Positions 1 to 6,930 of a stretch of 12,888 bases of DNA are shown one piece after another. Where the stretch lies: the NCBI GenBank assembly GCA_937915915.1, contig CALGGN010000311.1, positions 1 to 12,888 on the forward strand, written 5' to 3'. The notes beneath the pieces were generated by a model. The model saw only the letters and a program-made list of their open reading frames with translations. It was not told where the DNA came from and did not search any database. The DNA is from an uncultured Selenomonas sp. (lineage in GTDB: Bacteria > Bacillota > Negativicutes > Selenomonadales > Selenomonadaceae). Both the position numbers and the translations under genes were made by a program. Position 1 is the first letter of the stretch. Every line of letters starts with the position of its first letter.

Positions 1-1
1 C

Positions 2-64
2 ATCCAATTTTCAGGTGCTTCTGTGAAACTGGCATATCTGTTTCACGGATTCAGGCAAAATTGA
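2..64 (+). CDS. Possible 3' end of an upstream gene
   Basis: The frame starting at base 2 is open for 20 codons and ends with TGA at 62-64, one base before the ATG of the next gene. The visible C-terminus reads ASVKLAYLFHGFRQN. That spacing is typical of consecutive genes in one operon, so this may be the tail of a gene lying outside the window. It is too short to identify. Frame 1 is also open here (to about base 75), so the assignment is weak. Confidence 0.3.
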   Translation: MQFSGASVKLAYLFHGFRQN

Positions 65-65
65 T

Positions 66-392
66 ATGCCGGTGATGAAGATTGATGTTGAAGATTATCT
101 TTCGGCACTGAGTGCCCAATTCTCCGGCGAAATTCGCGATTCGTCGAAGCGTAGCGAATTGCGTAGCCTTTTGGCATCATCCATCAGTAAACTTTTTGAT
201 GCCATAAGCGACCAATTCACCAAAGAAGTTACTCGTTTCAAGGGTGAACTCGATAAAATCAAGGACAGTTTCAGCGAGGAACTGCTGAAGGACATCAATG
301 CAGACTTTGAGGCTATCTTGAAAGAATGTGAAAATAAAGAGGTCAGTATTGCCCGCTTGAAGGAATATGTGGCGGTACTCGGTAAATTGTGA
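66..392 (+). CDS. Small charged helical protein of unknown function
   Basis: A 108-aa protein I do not recognise. It is rich in Lys, Glu, Asp, Ser and Leu, with heptad-like spacing of hydrophobic residues from about residue 30 to 95 (e.g. LFDAISDQFTKEV, FKGELDKIKDSF). An extended amphipathic helix or coiled coil is therefore likely. There is no signal peptide, membrane segment or cysteine-rich motif. The start at 66 lies one base after a TGA in another frame. No strong ribosome site is visible, so it may be translationally coupled, and ATG 75 is an alternative start. It ends at TGA 390-392, which overlaps the ribosome site of the next gene, so the two are almost certainly one operon. The composition resembles the helical tails of dynamin-like or chaperone-associated proteins, but that is only a resemblance. 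Confidence 0.65.
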   Translation: MPVMKIDVEDYLSALSAQFSGEIRDSSKRSELRSLLASSISKLFDAISDQFTKEVTRFKGELDKIKDSFSEELLKDINADFEAILKECENKEVSIARLKEYVAVLGKL

Positions 393-401
393 GGGATGCG
401 T

Positions 402-1985
402 ATGAAAACCATTGTCGAACTACAGGACAGCATCAAGGGAATTACAGCGAACCTGCAAAGCATATCCATGGAGCTTTCGGAGTATGGCAAGACAACGGAC
501 AACGCCCCTGCCGTTGATTTTGCGAAGGTGGATGCCATCGGAAAAAATTCTTTTTTGCCCCATCATCCGCTGACTAACTGTCCCCAGAAGAGCCGCTATT
601 TATCATTGCTCTTGACGATTGCCCTCAAAAATCGCGGTGACTTGTCAGCGTGGCAATTTTTATCCCGCATAGCTTTCGGGGCAGGATATACCGACGGTAT
701 GGAGTCTCTGGTGGCAGATGCCATGACGCTAAATGAGACGAAACTTATTCAAGCGACCGATACCGTAAATCAATATGGCTTAAAGCACAACTTTGTTGTG
801 GACAGCCTTGTCCTCTACACCGTTATGCAGGAGAAGAATTCTGCTCTGCTTGAATATATGGTGTCAATCTATGAAATTTTGGGCGTAGAAAATGCTGTCA
901 TGGACGAGTGCCTAACGATGGCGCAAATCATAACCGAAAACGACAAAGAATCTTATTTTGACCATGTCAATAAATGGAAACACTTGAAGCAGTGGGATTT
1001 CCTCGGCTATATGGTGAAGCGTGACAGCCGCATTGTGCATGAGTTGGACGACATCGAGAATTATGAGGAAGAACAGATTGTTGTTTTGGATGCGAAAATT
1101 GTCGGGAAGCAGATTCTCGTTGATTTAGATTTGGGCAAGAGTAAGGATATAATGTTCTTAAACTGCGACTTTGAAAAAATGAGCTGTATCGTGGCAATGA
1201 AAAAGCAAATCGTTTTTGAAAGTTGTCGGTTTAAGGAGAACTACGCCTTGTTTAAAGTGTCGGATTCTCTTGATTATCATAAGAATATAACTTATCCAAG
1301 CAATATAAATGCTGTTGTGGATTACAACGACTATATACAGTACAACATACAGGCATGGATAAATATAAAAAAATCTTCTTTCCGTAACTGTGACATTAAA
1401 GGTTACAATAGTGCTATCCCATTGTTAAAAATGGAAAACGGGAAAATGATTGGCTGCGTTTTCTCCGATTGTAGAATGCTTAATCCTAGGCTCTATGGTT
1501 GGAGTAGCAGTAGCTGGGAAACAGTAAATACCGGCGGTTATCTTGTTCATTTTGTTAATACGGCAGTAAAAGATATTTCTTTTAATAAATGTCAAAATGA
1601 AACACAATGCGAATCCAACAATGCTACCGGATGCCTCATACTTCTGGAAAACTCGAATCTATCTCATGGAAAATTCAAGAAATGCTTAAATTGGGTCGGC
1701 GGTAATTACGGCAGATATTCGCATAACTACAGCTTCTTGTTGTATCTTAAAAACGAAAACACAGTTAGAGACTGTTCGTTTGAAAAAATCAGTTGTATAG
1801 CACGAAACGATTCAGATCATTACGTTGAGCCTTACGCAATTGCACTCTATAAAATTGATGCTGATAAAATCGAAGCATACAGACAAAATAACACATTTGA
1901 CGAATGTTACTGCCCATATTACACAGGAGATTATTACTCGAAGGGGAACGAAGTTATCGGCGTTACGGATAGGGAAATTGAGTAA
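402..1985 (+). CDS. Unknown protein: helical N-terminus plus cysteine-ladder beta-helix-like C-terminus
   Basis: About 527 aa, family not recognised. I prefer ATG 402 because GAGGG at 391-395 is 6 bases before it; ATG 396 would touch that site. Residues ~65-215 look alpha-helical, with a hydrophobic/charged pattern loosely like TerB-type helical domains (weak inference). From ~225 to 505 the sequence becomes a ladder of short units of the form F-x-x-C-x-F: FLNCDF, FESCRF, FRNCDI, GCVFSDC, FNKC, FKKC, DCSFEKISC, FDECYC. Each should be a beta-strand turn with Cys and Phe stacked inside, as in right-handed beta-helix or pentapeptide-like folds. There is no signal peptide, so a cytosolic role is likely despite the many cysteines. 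The gene is AT-richer than the genes from 2227 on, which suggests separate acquisition. It is translationally coupled to the 108-aa gene. No enzymatic motif was found. Confidence 0.75.
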   Translation: MKTIVELQDSIKGITANLQSISMELSEYGKTTDNAPAVDFAKVDAIGKNSFLPHHPLTNCPQKSRYLSLLLTIALKNRGDLSAWQFLSRIAFGAGYTDGMESLVADAMTLNETKLIQATDTVNQYGLKHNFVVDSLVLYTVMQEKNSALLEYMVSIYEILGVENAVMDECLTMAQIITENDKESYFDHVNKWKHLKQWDFLGYMVKRDSRIVHELDDIENYEEEQIVVLDAKIVGKQILVDLDLGKSKDIMFLNCDFEKMSCIVAMKKQIVFESCRFKENYALFKVSDSLDYHKNITYPSNINAVVDYNDYIQYNIQAWINIKKSSFRNCDIKGYNSAIPLLKMENGKMIGCVFSDCRMLNPRLYGWSSSSWETVNTGGYLVHFVNTAVKDISFNKCQNETQCESNNATGCLILLENSNLSHGKFKKCLNWVGGNYGRYSHNYSFLLYLKNENTVRDCSFEKISCIARNDSDHYVEPYAIALYKIDADKIEAYRQNNTFDECYCPYYTGDYYSKGNEVIGVTDREIE

Positions 1986-2002
1986 TACAAGGCACTCAAT
2001 TT
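1975..2002 (+). terminator. Perfect 9-bp inverted repeat spanning the stop codon
   Basis: AAATTGAGT (1975-1983) and ACTCAATTT (1994-2002) are perfect reverse complements around a 10-base loop, and the TAA stop at 1983-1985 lies inside. The hairpin probably ends or protects the transcript of the preceding operon. No U-run follows, so a standard intrinsic terminator is not certain. Confidence 0.35.
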
Positions 2003-2087
2003 ACAAGCTTGAAATGCCTCATTCATGCACCGAATGCTTCCCTAATATGTCAAACTCCCCCATTTCAACCATATACTATACCAATGA

Positions 2088-2188
2088 AACCTAGCAGGTT
2101 CTCGCAGATGCACTGCGAGCCCATGCATAGGGAACATAAAAAGGATCGCAAAAATTTGCCCCGAACCGCTTTGGTTCGGGGCGTTTTT
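2088..2188 (+). promoter_or_regulatory. Structured leader / possible attenuator before the DUF932 gene
   Basis: Three hairpins stand in a row. AACCT (2088-2092) pairs with AGGTT (2096-2100). CTCGCAG (2101-2107) pairs with CTGCGAG (2113-2119). The terminator hairpin is at 2158-2182, with T5 at 2184-2188. GGTTC at 2097-2101 can also pair with GAACC at 2163-2167 in the left arm of the terminator, so an alternative antiterminator fold is possible. TATACT at 2072-2077 could be a -10 box, but no good -35 precedes it. There is no room for a promoter between the terminator and the AAGGAG ribosome site at 2212, so the downstream gene probably depends on read-through. The regulatory role is inferred. 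Confidence 0.45.
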
Positions 2189-2191
2189 GCG
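2148..2191 (+). terminator. Intrinsic terminator hairpin, possibly bidirectional
   Basis: GCCCCGAACC (2158-2167) pairs perfectly with GGTTCGGGGC (2173-2182) around a 5-base loop, followed by G and T5. Flanking CGCAAAAA and TTTTTGCG extend the pairing beyond a small bulge and supply a U-run on the opposite strand as well. It sits only 38 bases before the DUF932 start codon. Confidence 0.7.
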
Positions 2192-2226
2192 TCCTGCAAG
2201 CGAGACATCGAAAGGAGCAGATCAAC

Positions 2227-3354
2227 ATGAAACAGGGAAAGACATTGGAAGCACTGGGAACGGAGCTTCAGCGGCAGAGGGCAGCAAGGCAGGACTTTGT
2301 AGCAGACACGCGCCATCTTGCGTTCTCCACGGAGGATGGAAAGTCACGGATTACCTTCACCACAGGAAACAAGTTGCTGGAATTCGGGGTGAATCCCCTC
2401 GCCCATCGGCAGATTTCTGCACGGCTGGGCATTCCCTTGAAATATTACCAGAGGATGCAGACGGAAGCCCCTGCCCTCTTGGATGAGAATGTGAACAACT
2501 GGCTGCAGCAGTCCCCGGAGCGGAGGATGCTCCGTGTCATGGACGAAAACGTGCGGGCCTTCCTCTCTGACCGTTACCGCAGGCTGGACAATCTGGAACT
2601 TTGCGCCTCAGTCCTCCCCATCATCCAAAGTATGAAAGGAGCCGTCATCGAAAGCTGCGAAGTGACCGAGGCTCATCTTTACCTCAAGGTCATCAACCGT
2701 AAGATGAAAGCGGAAGTAGCCGTCAATGATGTAGTGCAGGCAGGGTTCGTCATTTCCAACAGCGAGGTGGGTCTTGGGCATCTGACCGTAGAGCCGTTGA
2801 TATATCGCCTCGTCTGCAAGAACGGGATGATCTGCAAGGACTTTTCCCAGAAGAAGCGTCATGTTGGAAGACAGGTGGAGAGCGGCGATAGTGCCTATGA
2901 GCTTTACAGCGCTGAAACCTTGGCGCAGGATGACAAGGCATTTTTCATGAAGGTGCAGGACACGGTGCGCTGCGCAGCCGATGAAGCAAAATTCATGCTG
3001 ACCGTGAATAAGATGCGTGAGGCAATGCAGATTCCCTTGGAGCATCAGCCCATGCAGGAAGTGGAGCTTTTGGCGGACAGGTTCTCCCTCACGGAAAACG
3101 AATGCGGAGACATTTTCCGCCAGCTCTTCCTCAGTGGCGACAGCACCCGTTACGGCTTGCTGAACGCAGTCACTGCGGCCTCCCAGAACGCCGTGGACTA
3201 TGAGCGGGCAACGGAGTTGGAGCGCATCGGCGGCGAGATCCTTTCGCTCCCTGTGTCGAAGGCAATGCTGCCGGAGGCGGGCAGTACGAGGTCGATGCAA
3301 AATGTCACGCCCATGCGTCAGCTTCCCGGCAAGCAGGAAGTGCGTTACGCCTGA
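2227..3354 (+). CDS. DUF932 domain protein (phage/plasmid-type)
   Basis: 375 aa. The sequence matches my knowledge of the DUF932 family (phage/plasmid-like protein) found in plasmids, ICEs and prophages, whose biochemical function is not established. Visible hallmarks are an N-terminal segment ending in RQISARLGIPLKYYQRM (~61-77), the conserved block RAFLSDRYRRLDN (~110-122), and the central LTVEPLIYRLVCKNGMIC stretch (~186-203). There is no signal peptide or membrane segment, so it is cytosolic. The start is supported by AAGGAG at 2212-2217, 9 bases upstream of ATG 2227. It heads the element's + strand module, preceded by a structured leader and followed by its own terminator at 3381-3416. 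It is normal length for the family and intact. Confidence 0.85.
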   Translation: MKQGKTLEALGTELQRQRAARQDFVADTRHLAFSTEDGKSRITFTTGNKLLEFGVNPLAHRQISARLGIPLKYYQRMQTEAPALLDENVNNWLQQSPERRMLRVMDENVRAFLSDRYRRLDNLELCASVLPIIQSMKGAVIESCEVTEAHLYLKVINRKMKAEVAVNDVVQAGFVISNSEVGLGHLTVEPLIYRLVCKNGMICKDFSQKKRHVGRQVESGDSAYELYSAETLAQDDKAFFMKVQDTVRCAADEAKFMLTVNKMREAMQIPLEHQPMQEVELLADRFSLTENECGDIFRQLFLSGDSTRYGLLNAVTAASQNAVDYERATELERIGGEILSLPVSKAMLPEAGSTRSMQNVTPMRQLPGKQEVRYA

Positions 3355-3380
3355 GCAAAAATGAAAAAATATGTCGGACA

Positions 3381-3416
3381 GGACGGGCAGAGCCGCAAGC
3401 TTTGCCCGCCCTTTTT
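3381..3416 (+). terminator. Intrinsic terminator after the DUF932 gene
   Basis: GGGCAGAGC (3385-3393) pairs with GCTTTGCCC (3399-3407), with one G-U pair, around loop CGCAA. GCCC and T5 (3412-3416) follow. Only about 10 bases separate it from the ribosome site of the next gene, so no separate promoter fits between. Confidence 0.75.
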
Positions 3417-3436
3417 CCATGTTGGGAGGAATCGCA

Positions 3437-4214
3437 ATGGAAATGCAGGAGAAAATCAATCTGGCCAAGAGGAACATCCGTCAGGGAAATCTGCAAAGGC
3501 TCCTGTGGCAATATCCTGATGTCTCCCCAGGGCATTGGCGGCGATGACCGCTGCGGTGTCTATGCACTGTCCAAGATATACGGACAATCGAGTCGAAAGC
3601 CGTGGCTGCTGTTCACCTGCGATGAAGAGGTTGGCGGCATAGGGGCGCATGTCTTCTGCGAAGACCACGCCAAGGGCAAACTGCCGGAAAACCTCGGCAA
3701 CCTGAAGTTCCTGATAGAGCTTGACCGCAAGGGCAGAAATGATGCCGTCTACTATGACTGCGGCAATGATGATTTCGAGGAATACATCACATCCAAAGGC
3801 TTCCGGACGGCCCAAGGCTCTTTCAGCGACATATCGCTTATTGCCCCGGAACTGGGCGTGGCGGCGGTCAATCTTTCCTCCGGCTATTACGATGCCCATA
3901 CCCTCCATGAGCATATCAATATAGAGGAACTGGAAGCCGCCATCGGGAAGACAGCTGACATGGTTGCCGAGGCAGCGGAAGATACCGTGCCAAGGTTCGA
4001 GTACAGAGAAAGACCGATGGATTGGGACGATTGGCATGGATGCATCCTGCCAAGGCTTCCTCGGCGGTATATGGACATCTATGAGGAACTTTTGTGCCTG
4101 TATCTCCCCGAGGAACTGGAAGCATATCGCAGAACCTACGGCAACCGGGCGTTGCTTCCTTTGTACAAGGAAAATTTTGGAGCCTTGCCGGGAGCAAGGC
4201 ACAGCGAGAAATGA
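3437..4214 (+). pseudogene. M20/M28/M42-like zinc peptidase, N-terminally truncated and out of frame with its ribosome site
   Basis: GGGAGG at 3425-3430 and ATG 3437 open a 36-codon frame (MEMQEKINLAKRN...) that stops at 3545-3547. The recognisable peptidase lies in another frame, open through 4214, with a possible internal start at ATG 3519 (231 aa). From that start it shows GIGGDDRCGV (bridging Asp 9/10), TCDEEVGG (catalytic and metal Glu 36/37), IELDRKG (metal Asp 69) and YYDAHTLHEH (late metal His). These are the landmarks of di-zinc aminopeptidase/carboxypeptidase folds. The N-terminal part that normally carries the first H-x-D metal ligand is missing. A deletion plus frame change near 3500 is the simplest reading. 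The protein is probably inactive, though a short internal-start product with strong family conservation is possible. TGA 4212-4214 lies just ahead of radC, so the gene keeps its operon position. Confidence 0.6.
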
Positions 4215-4224
4215 GGCGAGAAAC

Positions 4225-4842
4225 ATGTGCAATGAAATCTTTGAGCCGTCCGGCCTGTCCGACCAAGACCTGCTGGACGCTTTTCTGCCGGAAAATGCCA
4301 GCAAGCAGCTTCTGCGTGAGTACCCCACCGCCTATGATGTGGTGCTCCACGCTCCGCAATCGGAATTGGAGCAGACCGAGGGCGTAGGCAGGACGAGAGC
4401 AAAGCGGCTGCTCTGCCTGCGCGAGATTGTACGCCGCATAGATCTCCGTTCGAAGCAATCGGTGACGGTCATCCACGGGCCGGAGGATGTGGCAAGCTAC
4501 TTTGCTTTTCTAAAAGAGGCGAAGCAGGAAGAATTCTGGCTGCTGATGCTCAACACGAAGAATCACATCATCAGTAGCAAGATGATTTCCAAGGGCGGCA
4601 TCAGCGCATCGGTCGTCCACCCAAGAGAGCTGTTCCACGAGGCGGTGAAGCATCTGGCGGCATCCATCATCGTCGTGCACAACCATCCGTCGGGAGAAGC
4701 AGAGCCAAGCAAGGAGGACGTTGCCGTGACGGAGCGTCTGGTGAAAGCCTCCAAGATTATGAATATCCCCCTGCTCGACCATGTGATTGTAGCCCGCTAC
4801 GGGTTCAGGAGCATGAAGGAACAGGGTACTGTCACATTTTGA
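4225..4842 (+). CDS. radC: RadC-family JAB/MPN (JAMM) protein
   Basis: 205 aa, slightly short for RadC (about 225). A helix-hairpin-helix-like segment with TEGVGRTRAKRL lies at ~51-62. The JAMM metal motif is complete: an upstream Glu (EEFW, ~102), then H152-N-H154-P-S-G, S162 and D165, in the canonical HxH-x7-S-x2-D spacing. RadC proteins were once linked to DNA repair, but that role was withdrawn; mobile-element copies are common and their substrate is unknown. ATG 4225 is chosen because GAGGCGAG precedes it closely; longer in-frame extensions overlap the peptidase gene. It starts 10 bases after the peptidase stop and is followed 16 bases later by the 99-aa gene, so it is part of one operon. 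Confidence 0.9.
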   Translation: MCNEIFEPSGLSDQDLLDAFLPENASKQLLREYPTAYDVVLHAPQSELEQTEGVGRTRAKRLLCLREIVRRIDLRSKQSVTVIHGPEDVASYFAFLKEAKQEEFWLLMLNTKNHIISSKMISKGGISASVVHPRELFHEAVKHLAASIIVVHNHPSGEAEPSKEDVAVTERLVKASKIMNIPLLDHVIVARYGFRSMKEQGTVTF

Positions 4843-4858
4843 GATAGGAGGTCATGAA

Positions 4859-5158
4859 ATGTGTGCGCATCATATGTATCCGGCCTACCAGAACATACGG
4901 GCCGAAATTTCCGGTAAGAATGGCTGTCTTCATTTGGGTTTGTATGCAGGAAACGGTAATTCCACGGGGCTGCATATCACGCTCAACGTCAACCAAGCCA
5001 GGATTCTGGGCAAATACCTGCAAATTGCTGCAGGGAGTGTACTTTTGGACGATATCGGGAAGGAGGCAAAATGCTTTGGGAATCTGGAAGTATCCTTCGG
5101 GGAAGCGCCGGACAGAAAGGAAAATGTCAAGAAAGCCCTGCCCATCGAGGCAGCATAG
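4859..5158 (+). CDS. Small conserved-looking protein of unknown function
   Basis: 99 aa, family not recognised. Perfect GGAGG at 4847-4851 lies 7 bases before ATG 4859; the earlier ATG 4854 in another frame is too close and is rejected. The first half alternates hydrophobic and polar residues (IRAEISGKNGCLHLGLYAG, then GLHITLNVNQARIL), suggesting a small beta-rich domain, while the last ~20 residues are charged. There is no membrane segment or known motif. It sits 16 bases after radC and 15 before the nuclease gene, so it is co-transcribed with the DNA-metabolism genes and may be a partner of one of them. It is likely real because spacing and ribosome sites fit exactly. Confidence 0.7.
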   Translation: MCAHHMYPAYQNIRAEISGKNGCLHLGLYAGNGNSTGLHITLNVNQARILGKYLQIAAGSVLLDDIGKEAKCFGNLEVSFGEAPDRKENVKKALPIEAA

Positions 5159-5173
5159 AAAGGAGACAAGACC

Positions 5174-6067
5174 ATGCCGGCAACAAGGTTCATCTGCCCC
5201 AACGGGCAAAAAGTCGGGATTGCGGAGTGCCTGAGAGAGTGCAGGCAGAAAGAACGGTGCATGTTCCTGCCGACACTTCGGGCAGTGGCAAACTCACTGG
5301 ACAGAGGCATCACGGAGCCTACCGTGACAGAGCTGATTTCGGGAGTCAGGGAAACGTATCTGAAAAAGACCACGGCCTACAGCGTAGACCCTATGAGCGC
5401 ACTCTATGCTCTGCATGGACAGGCTGTCCACACCATTCATGAGAACCATACGGAAGGTGAGATTCTGAGCGAAGTTCGTCTGCAGGACAGGATTACCAGT
5501 GGGAAATTCGATCTCTATGGGAAAATTATTGACGGCGAGGAGGGTGTGCTTGGCGATCTCAAGGTCACAAGCTCTTATAAAATCATGATGGCTCTGGGCA
5601 TCTACAAGGTGGATGTGCCCACGGGGGATGTCTACAAGACCGGCCTCAAGAAAGGCAAGCCGAAGACACGTAAGGAATTCCGCTATGACGGCGTGAGGCA
5701 TGTCTGGGACTGGGCGATTCAGCTCAATTACTATCGTATGCTACTGGAAAAGGCAGGATTCGAGGTCAAGCGCATGTTCATCCAAGCATTGTGCAGGGAC
5801 AGCAGTCTCCGTACAGCGGCAGAACGGGGCATCACGAAACCAATCTACATCATCCCCATCAACCGTATCAGCGACCGGTGGCTCGACAGATATTTCGGCA
5901 AAAAAGCCAGATTGCTCCATGATGCCATCCAGAAACAGCAGCTTCCCCCGCCCTGCTCCATCAAGGAGAACTGGGGCGGCAGGAAGTGCATGGAATACTG
6001 CGACGCGAGGGAAAACTGCCCCCATGCGCAGCAGGTAGCGGAGCTTTTGCAGGGACGCGCAAGCTGA
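5174..6067 (+). CDS. PD-(D/E)XK nuclease (RecB/Cas4-like) with two cysteine clusters
   Basis: 297 aa. The RecB/Cas4-type nuclease core is visible in order: an LHGQAVHTIHE segment (~80-90, motif I His), GKFDLYG with Asp 113, GDLK with Asp 128 and Lys 130, and QLNYY (183-187, the QxxxY motif). Four cysteines lie at the N-terminus (8, 19, 23, 29) and four at the C-terminus (261, 272, 276, 282). Cas4 and AddB bind a 4Fe-4S cluster with one N-side and three C-side cysteines. The doubled set here could hold a cluster plus a zinc site. The expected activity is an exonuclease or nickase on DNA ends, in the cytosol; the substrate is inferred. AAAGGAG at 5159-5165 is 8 bases before ATG 5174. No cas1/cas2 or CRISPR array is present, so it is not part of a CRISPR adaptation module here. 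Confidence 0.85.
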   Translation: MPATRFICPNGQKVGIAECLRECRQKERCMFLPTLRAVANSLDRGITEPTVTELISGVRETYLKKTTAYSVDPMSALYALHGQAVHTIHENHTEGEILSEVRLQDRITSGKFDLYGKIIDGEEGVLGDLKVTSSYKIMMALGIYKVDVPTGDVYKTGLKKGKPKTRKEFRYDGVRHVWDWAIQLNYYRMLLEKAGFEVKRMFIQALCRDSSLRTAAERGITKPIYIIPINRISDRWLDRYFGKKARLLHDAIQKQQLPPPCSIKENWGGRKCMEYCDARENCPHAQQVAELLQGRAS

Positions 6068-6118
6068 AGCAGCTTATGGAAAAGTATTTTTGACAACCTA
6101 TGTTGGGAGGTTTTACCA

Positions 6119-6892
6119 ATGACAAGAAAAGCACAAACCACACAGGCACTCGTCACAACACTGCCGGAAGAGAACTATCTGGCGCTGAGAGACTTTGACC
6201 TCGGTGCAACGCTGGCAGAGGAGATGGACGGGCTGAACGCCTTTTTCGAGCGCATCAAGATGCCATCCGGCGACACCTTGGTATTCCAGCTCCCCTCGGA
6301 GAATCCGGAGGAGCCGGAGATTAAAAAGGAGTTCACGGCTGTCATTCTCTACCATCACCCCATTCGGGCTTATTTCAAAGGGAAATACGATGGCAGCGTC
6401 AATCCGCCGGACTGCGGCAGCCTTGATGCAGTGACAGGCTACGGCGAGCCGGGCGGGGATTGCGAGAATTGCATCTACAACGAATACGGCACAGCAGAGA
6501 ACAACGCCAAGGCTTGCAAGGAGCGCAGGAGGCTGTACCTCTTGAGAGAGGGCGAGCTGTTCCCTGTCATGCTGTCACTGCCGCCAAGCTCTCTGAAGGA
6601 ACTGAGCAGGTACTTGATGCGGCTGCTTTCCAAAGGGCGTAAGAGCTATGAGGTGGTTACGCAATTTTCCCTGACCAAAGCGGTCAACAAGGGCGGCATC
6701 GCCTATGCAAAGGCGACCTTCCGCGCCGTAAGGCCGCTGACAGCGGAAGAACTTCCCCTGATTGCCAAGCTCTCCGAGCAGATCAAGACACTCAGCAGCA
6801 ATGTCGGGTTTGAGGAGGCTGATGCTACGGAGGAGGGATTGCATCCGATTCAGGCAACGAATACGGCGGCGGTATTCCAGCAGACGGCGTAG
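6119..6892 (+). CDS. Phage/ICE-type protein with four-cysteine motif, possibly ssDNA-binding
   Basis: 257 aa. It resembles a family I have seen beside RecB-like nucleases in phages and integrative elements of Firmicutes, but I cannot name a characterised member. Features are an acidic N-terminus (~25-40), the block AVILYHHPIRAYF (~74-86), cysteines at 99, 115, 118 and 133 (CENC then KACKERRR) that could form a zinc ribbon, and the basic LLSKGRKS. A zinc-containing single-strand DNA-binding role like T4 gp32 would suit the neighbouring nuclease, but this is speculative. GGGAGG at 6105-6110 is 8 bases before ATG 6119. It is the last gene of the operon and is followed directly by an intrinsic terminator at 6905. 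Confidence 0.75.
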   Translation: MTRKAQTTQALVTTLPEENYLALRDFDLGATLAEEMDGLNAFFERIKMPSGDTLVFQLPSENPEEPEIKKEFTAVILYHHPIRAYFKGKYDGSVNPPDCGSLDAVTGYGEPGGDCENCIYNEYGTAENNAKACKERRRLYLLREGELFPVMLSLPPSSLKELSRYLMRLLSKGRKSYEVVTQFSLTKAVNKGGIAYAKATFRAVRPLTAEELPLIAKLSEQIKTLSSNVGFEEADATEEGLHPIQATNTAAVFQQTA

Positions 6893-6904
6893 GATGAGTG
6901 TGGG

Positions 6905-6930
6905 GGCAGGGGCAAACGTCCCTGCCTTTC
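6905..6930 (+). terminator. Intrinsic terminator ending the element's DNA-metabolism operon
   Basis: GGCAGGGGC (6905-6913) pairs with GTCCCTGCC (6918-6926), with one G-U pair, around loop AAAC, followed by TTTC. It begins 12 bases after the stop of the 257-aa gene. Confidence 0.7.

Noticed and set aside
2088..2119. Origin of transfer formed by the two adjacent hairpins
   Set aside because: No relaxase gene or nick-site motif is visible; a leader structure before the terminator explains them better.
2608..3477. Long - strand open frame opposite the DUF932 gene (289 codons)
   Set aside because: Antisense shadow of a well-supported gene; no ribosome site and Cys/His/Leu-rich translation typical of reversed codons.
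3456..4328. Long - strand open frame opposite the peptidase (290 codons)
   Set aside because: Antisense of recognisable peptidase motifs; no family features of its own.
5174..6067. Cas4 of a CRISPR adaptation module
   Set aside because: No cas1/cas2 and no regularly spaced repeats anywhere in the window; element-type RecB-like nuclease is the simpler call.
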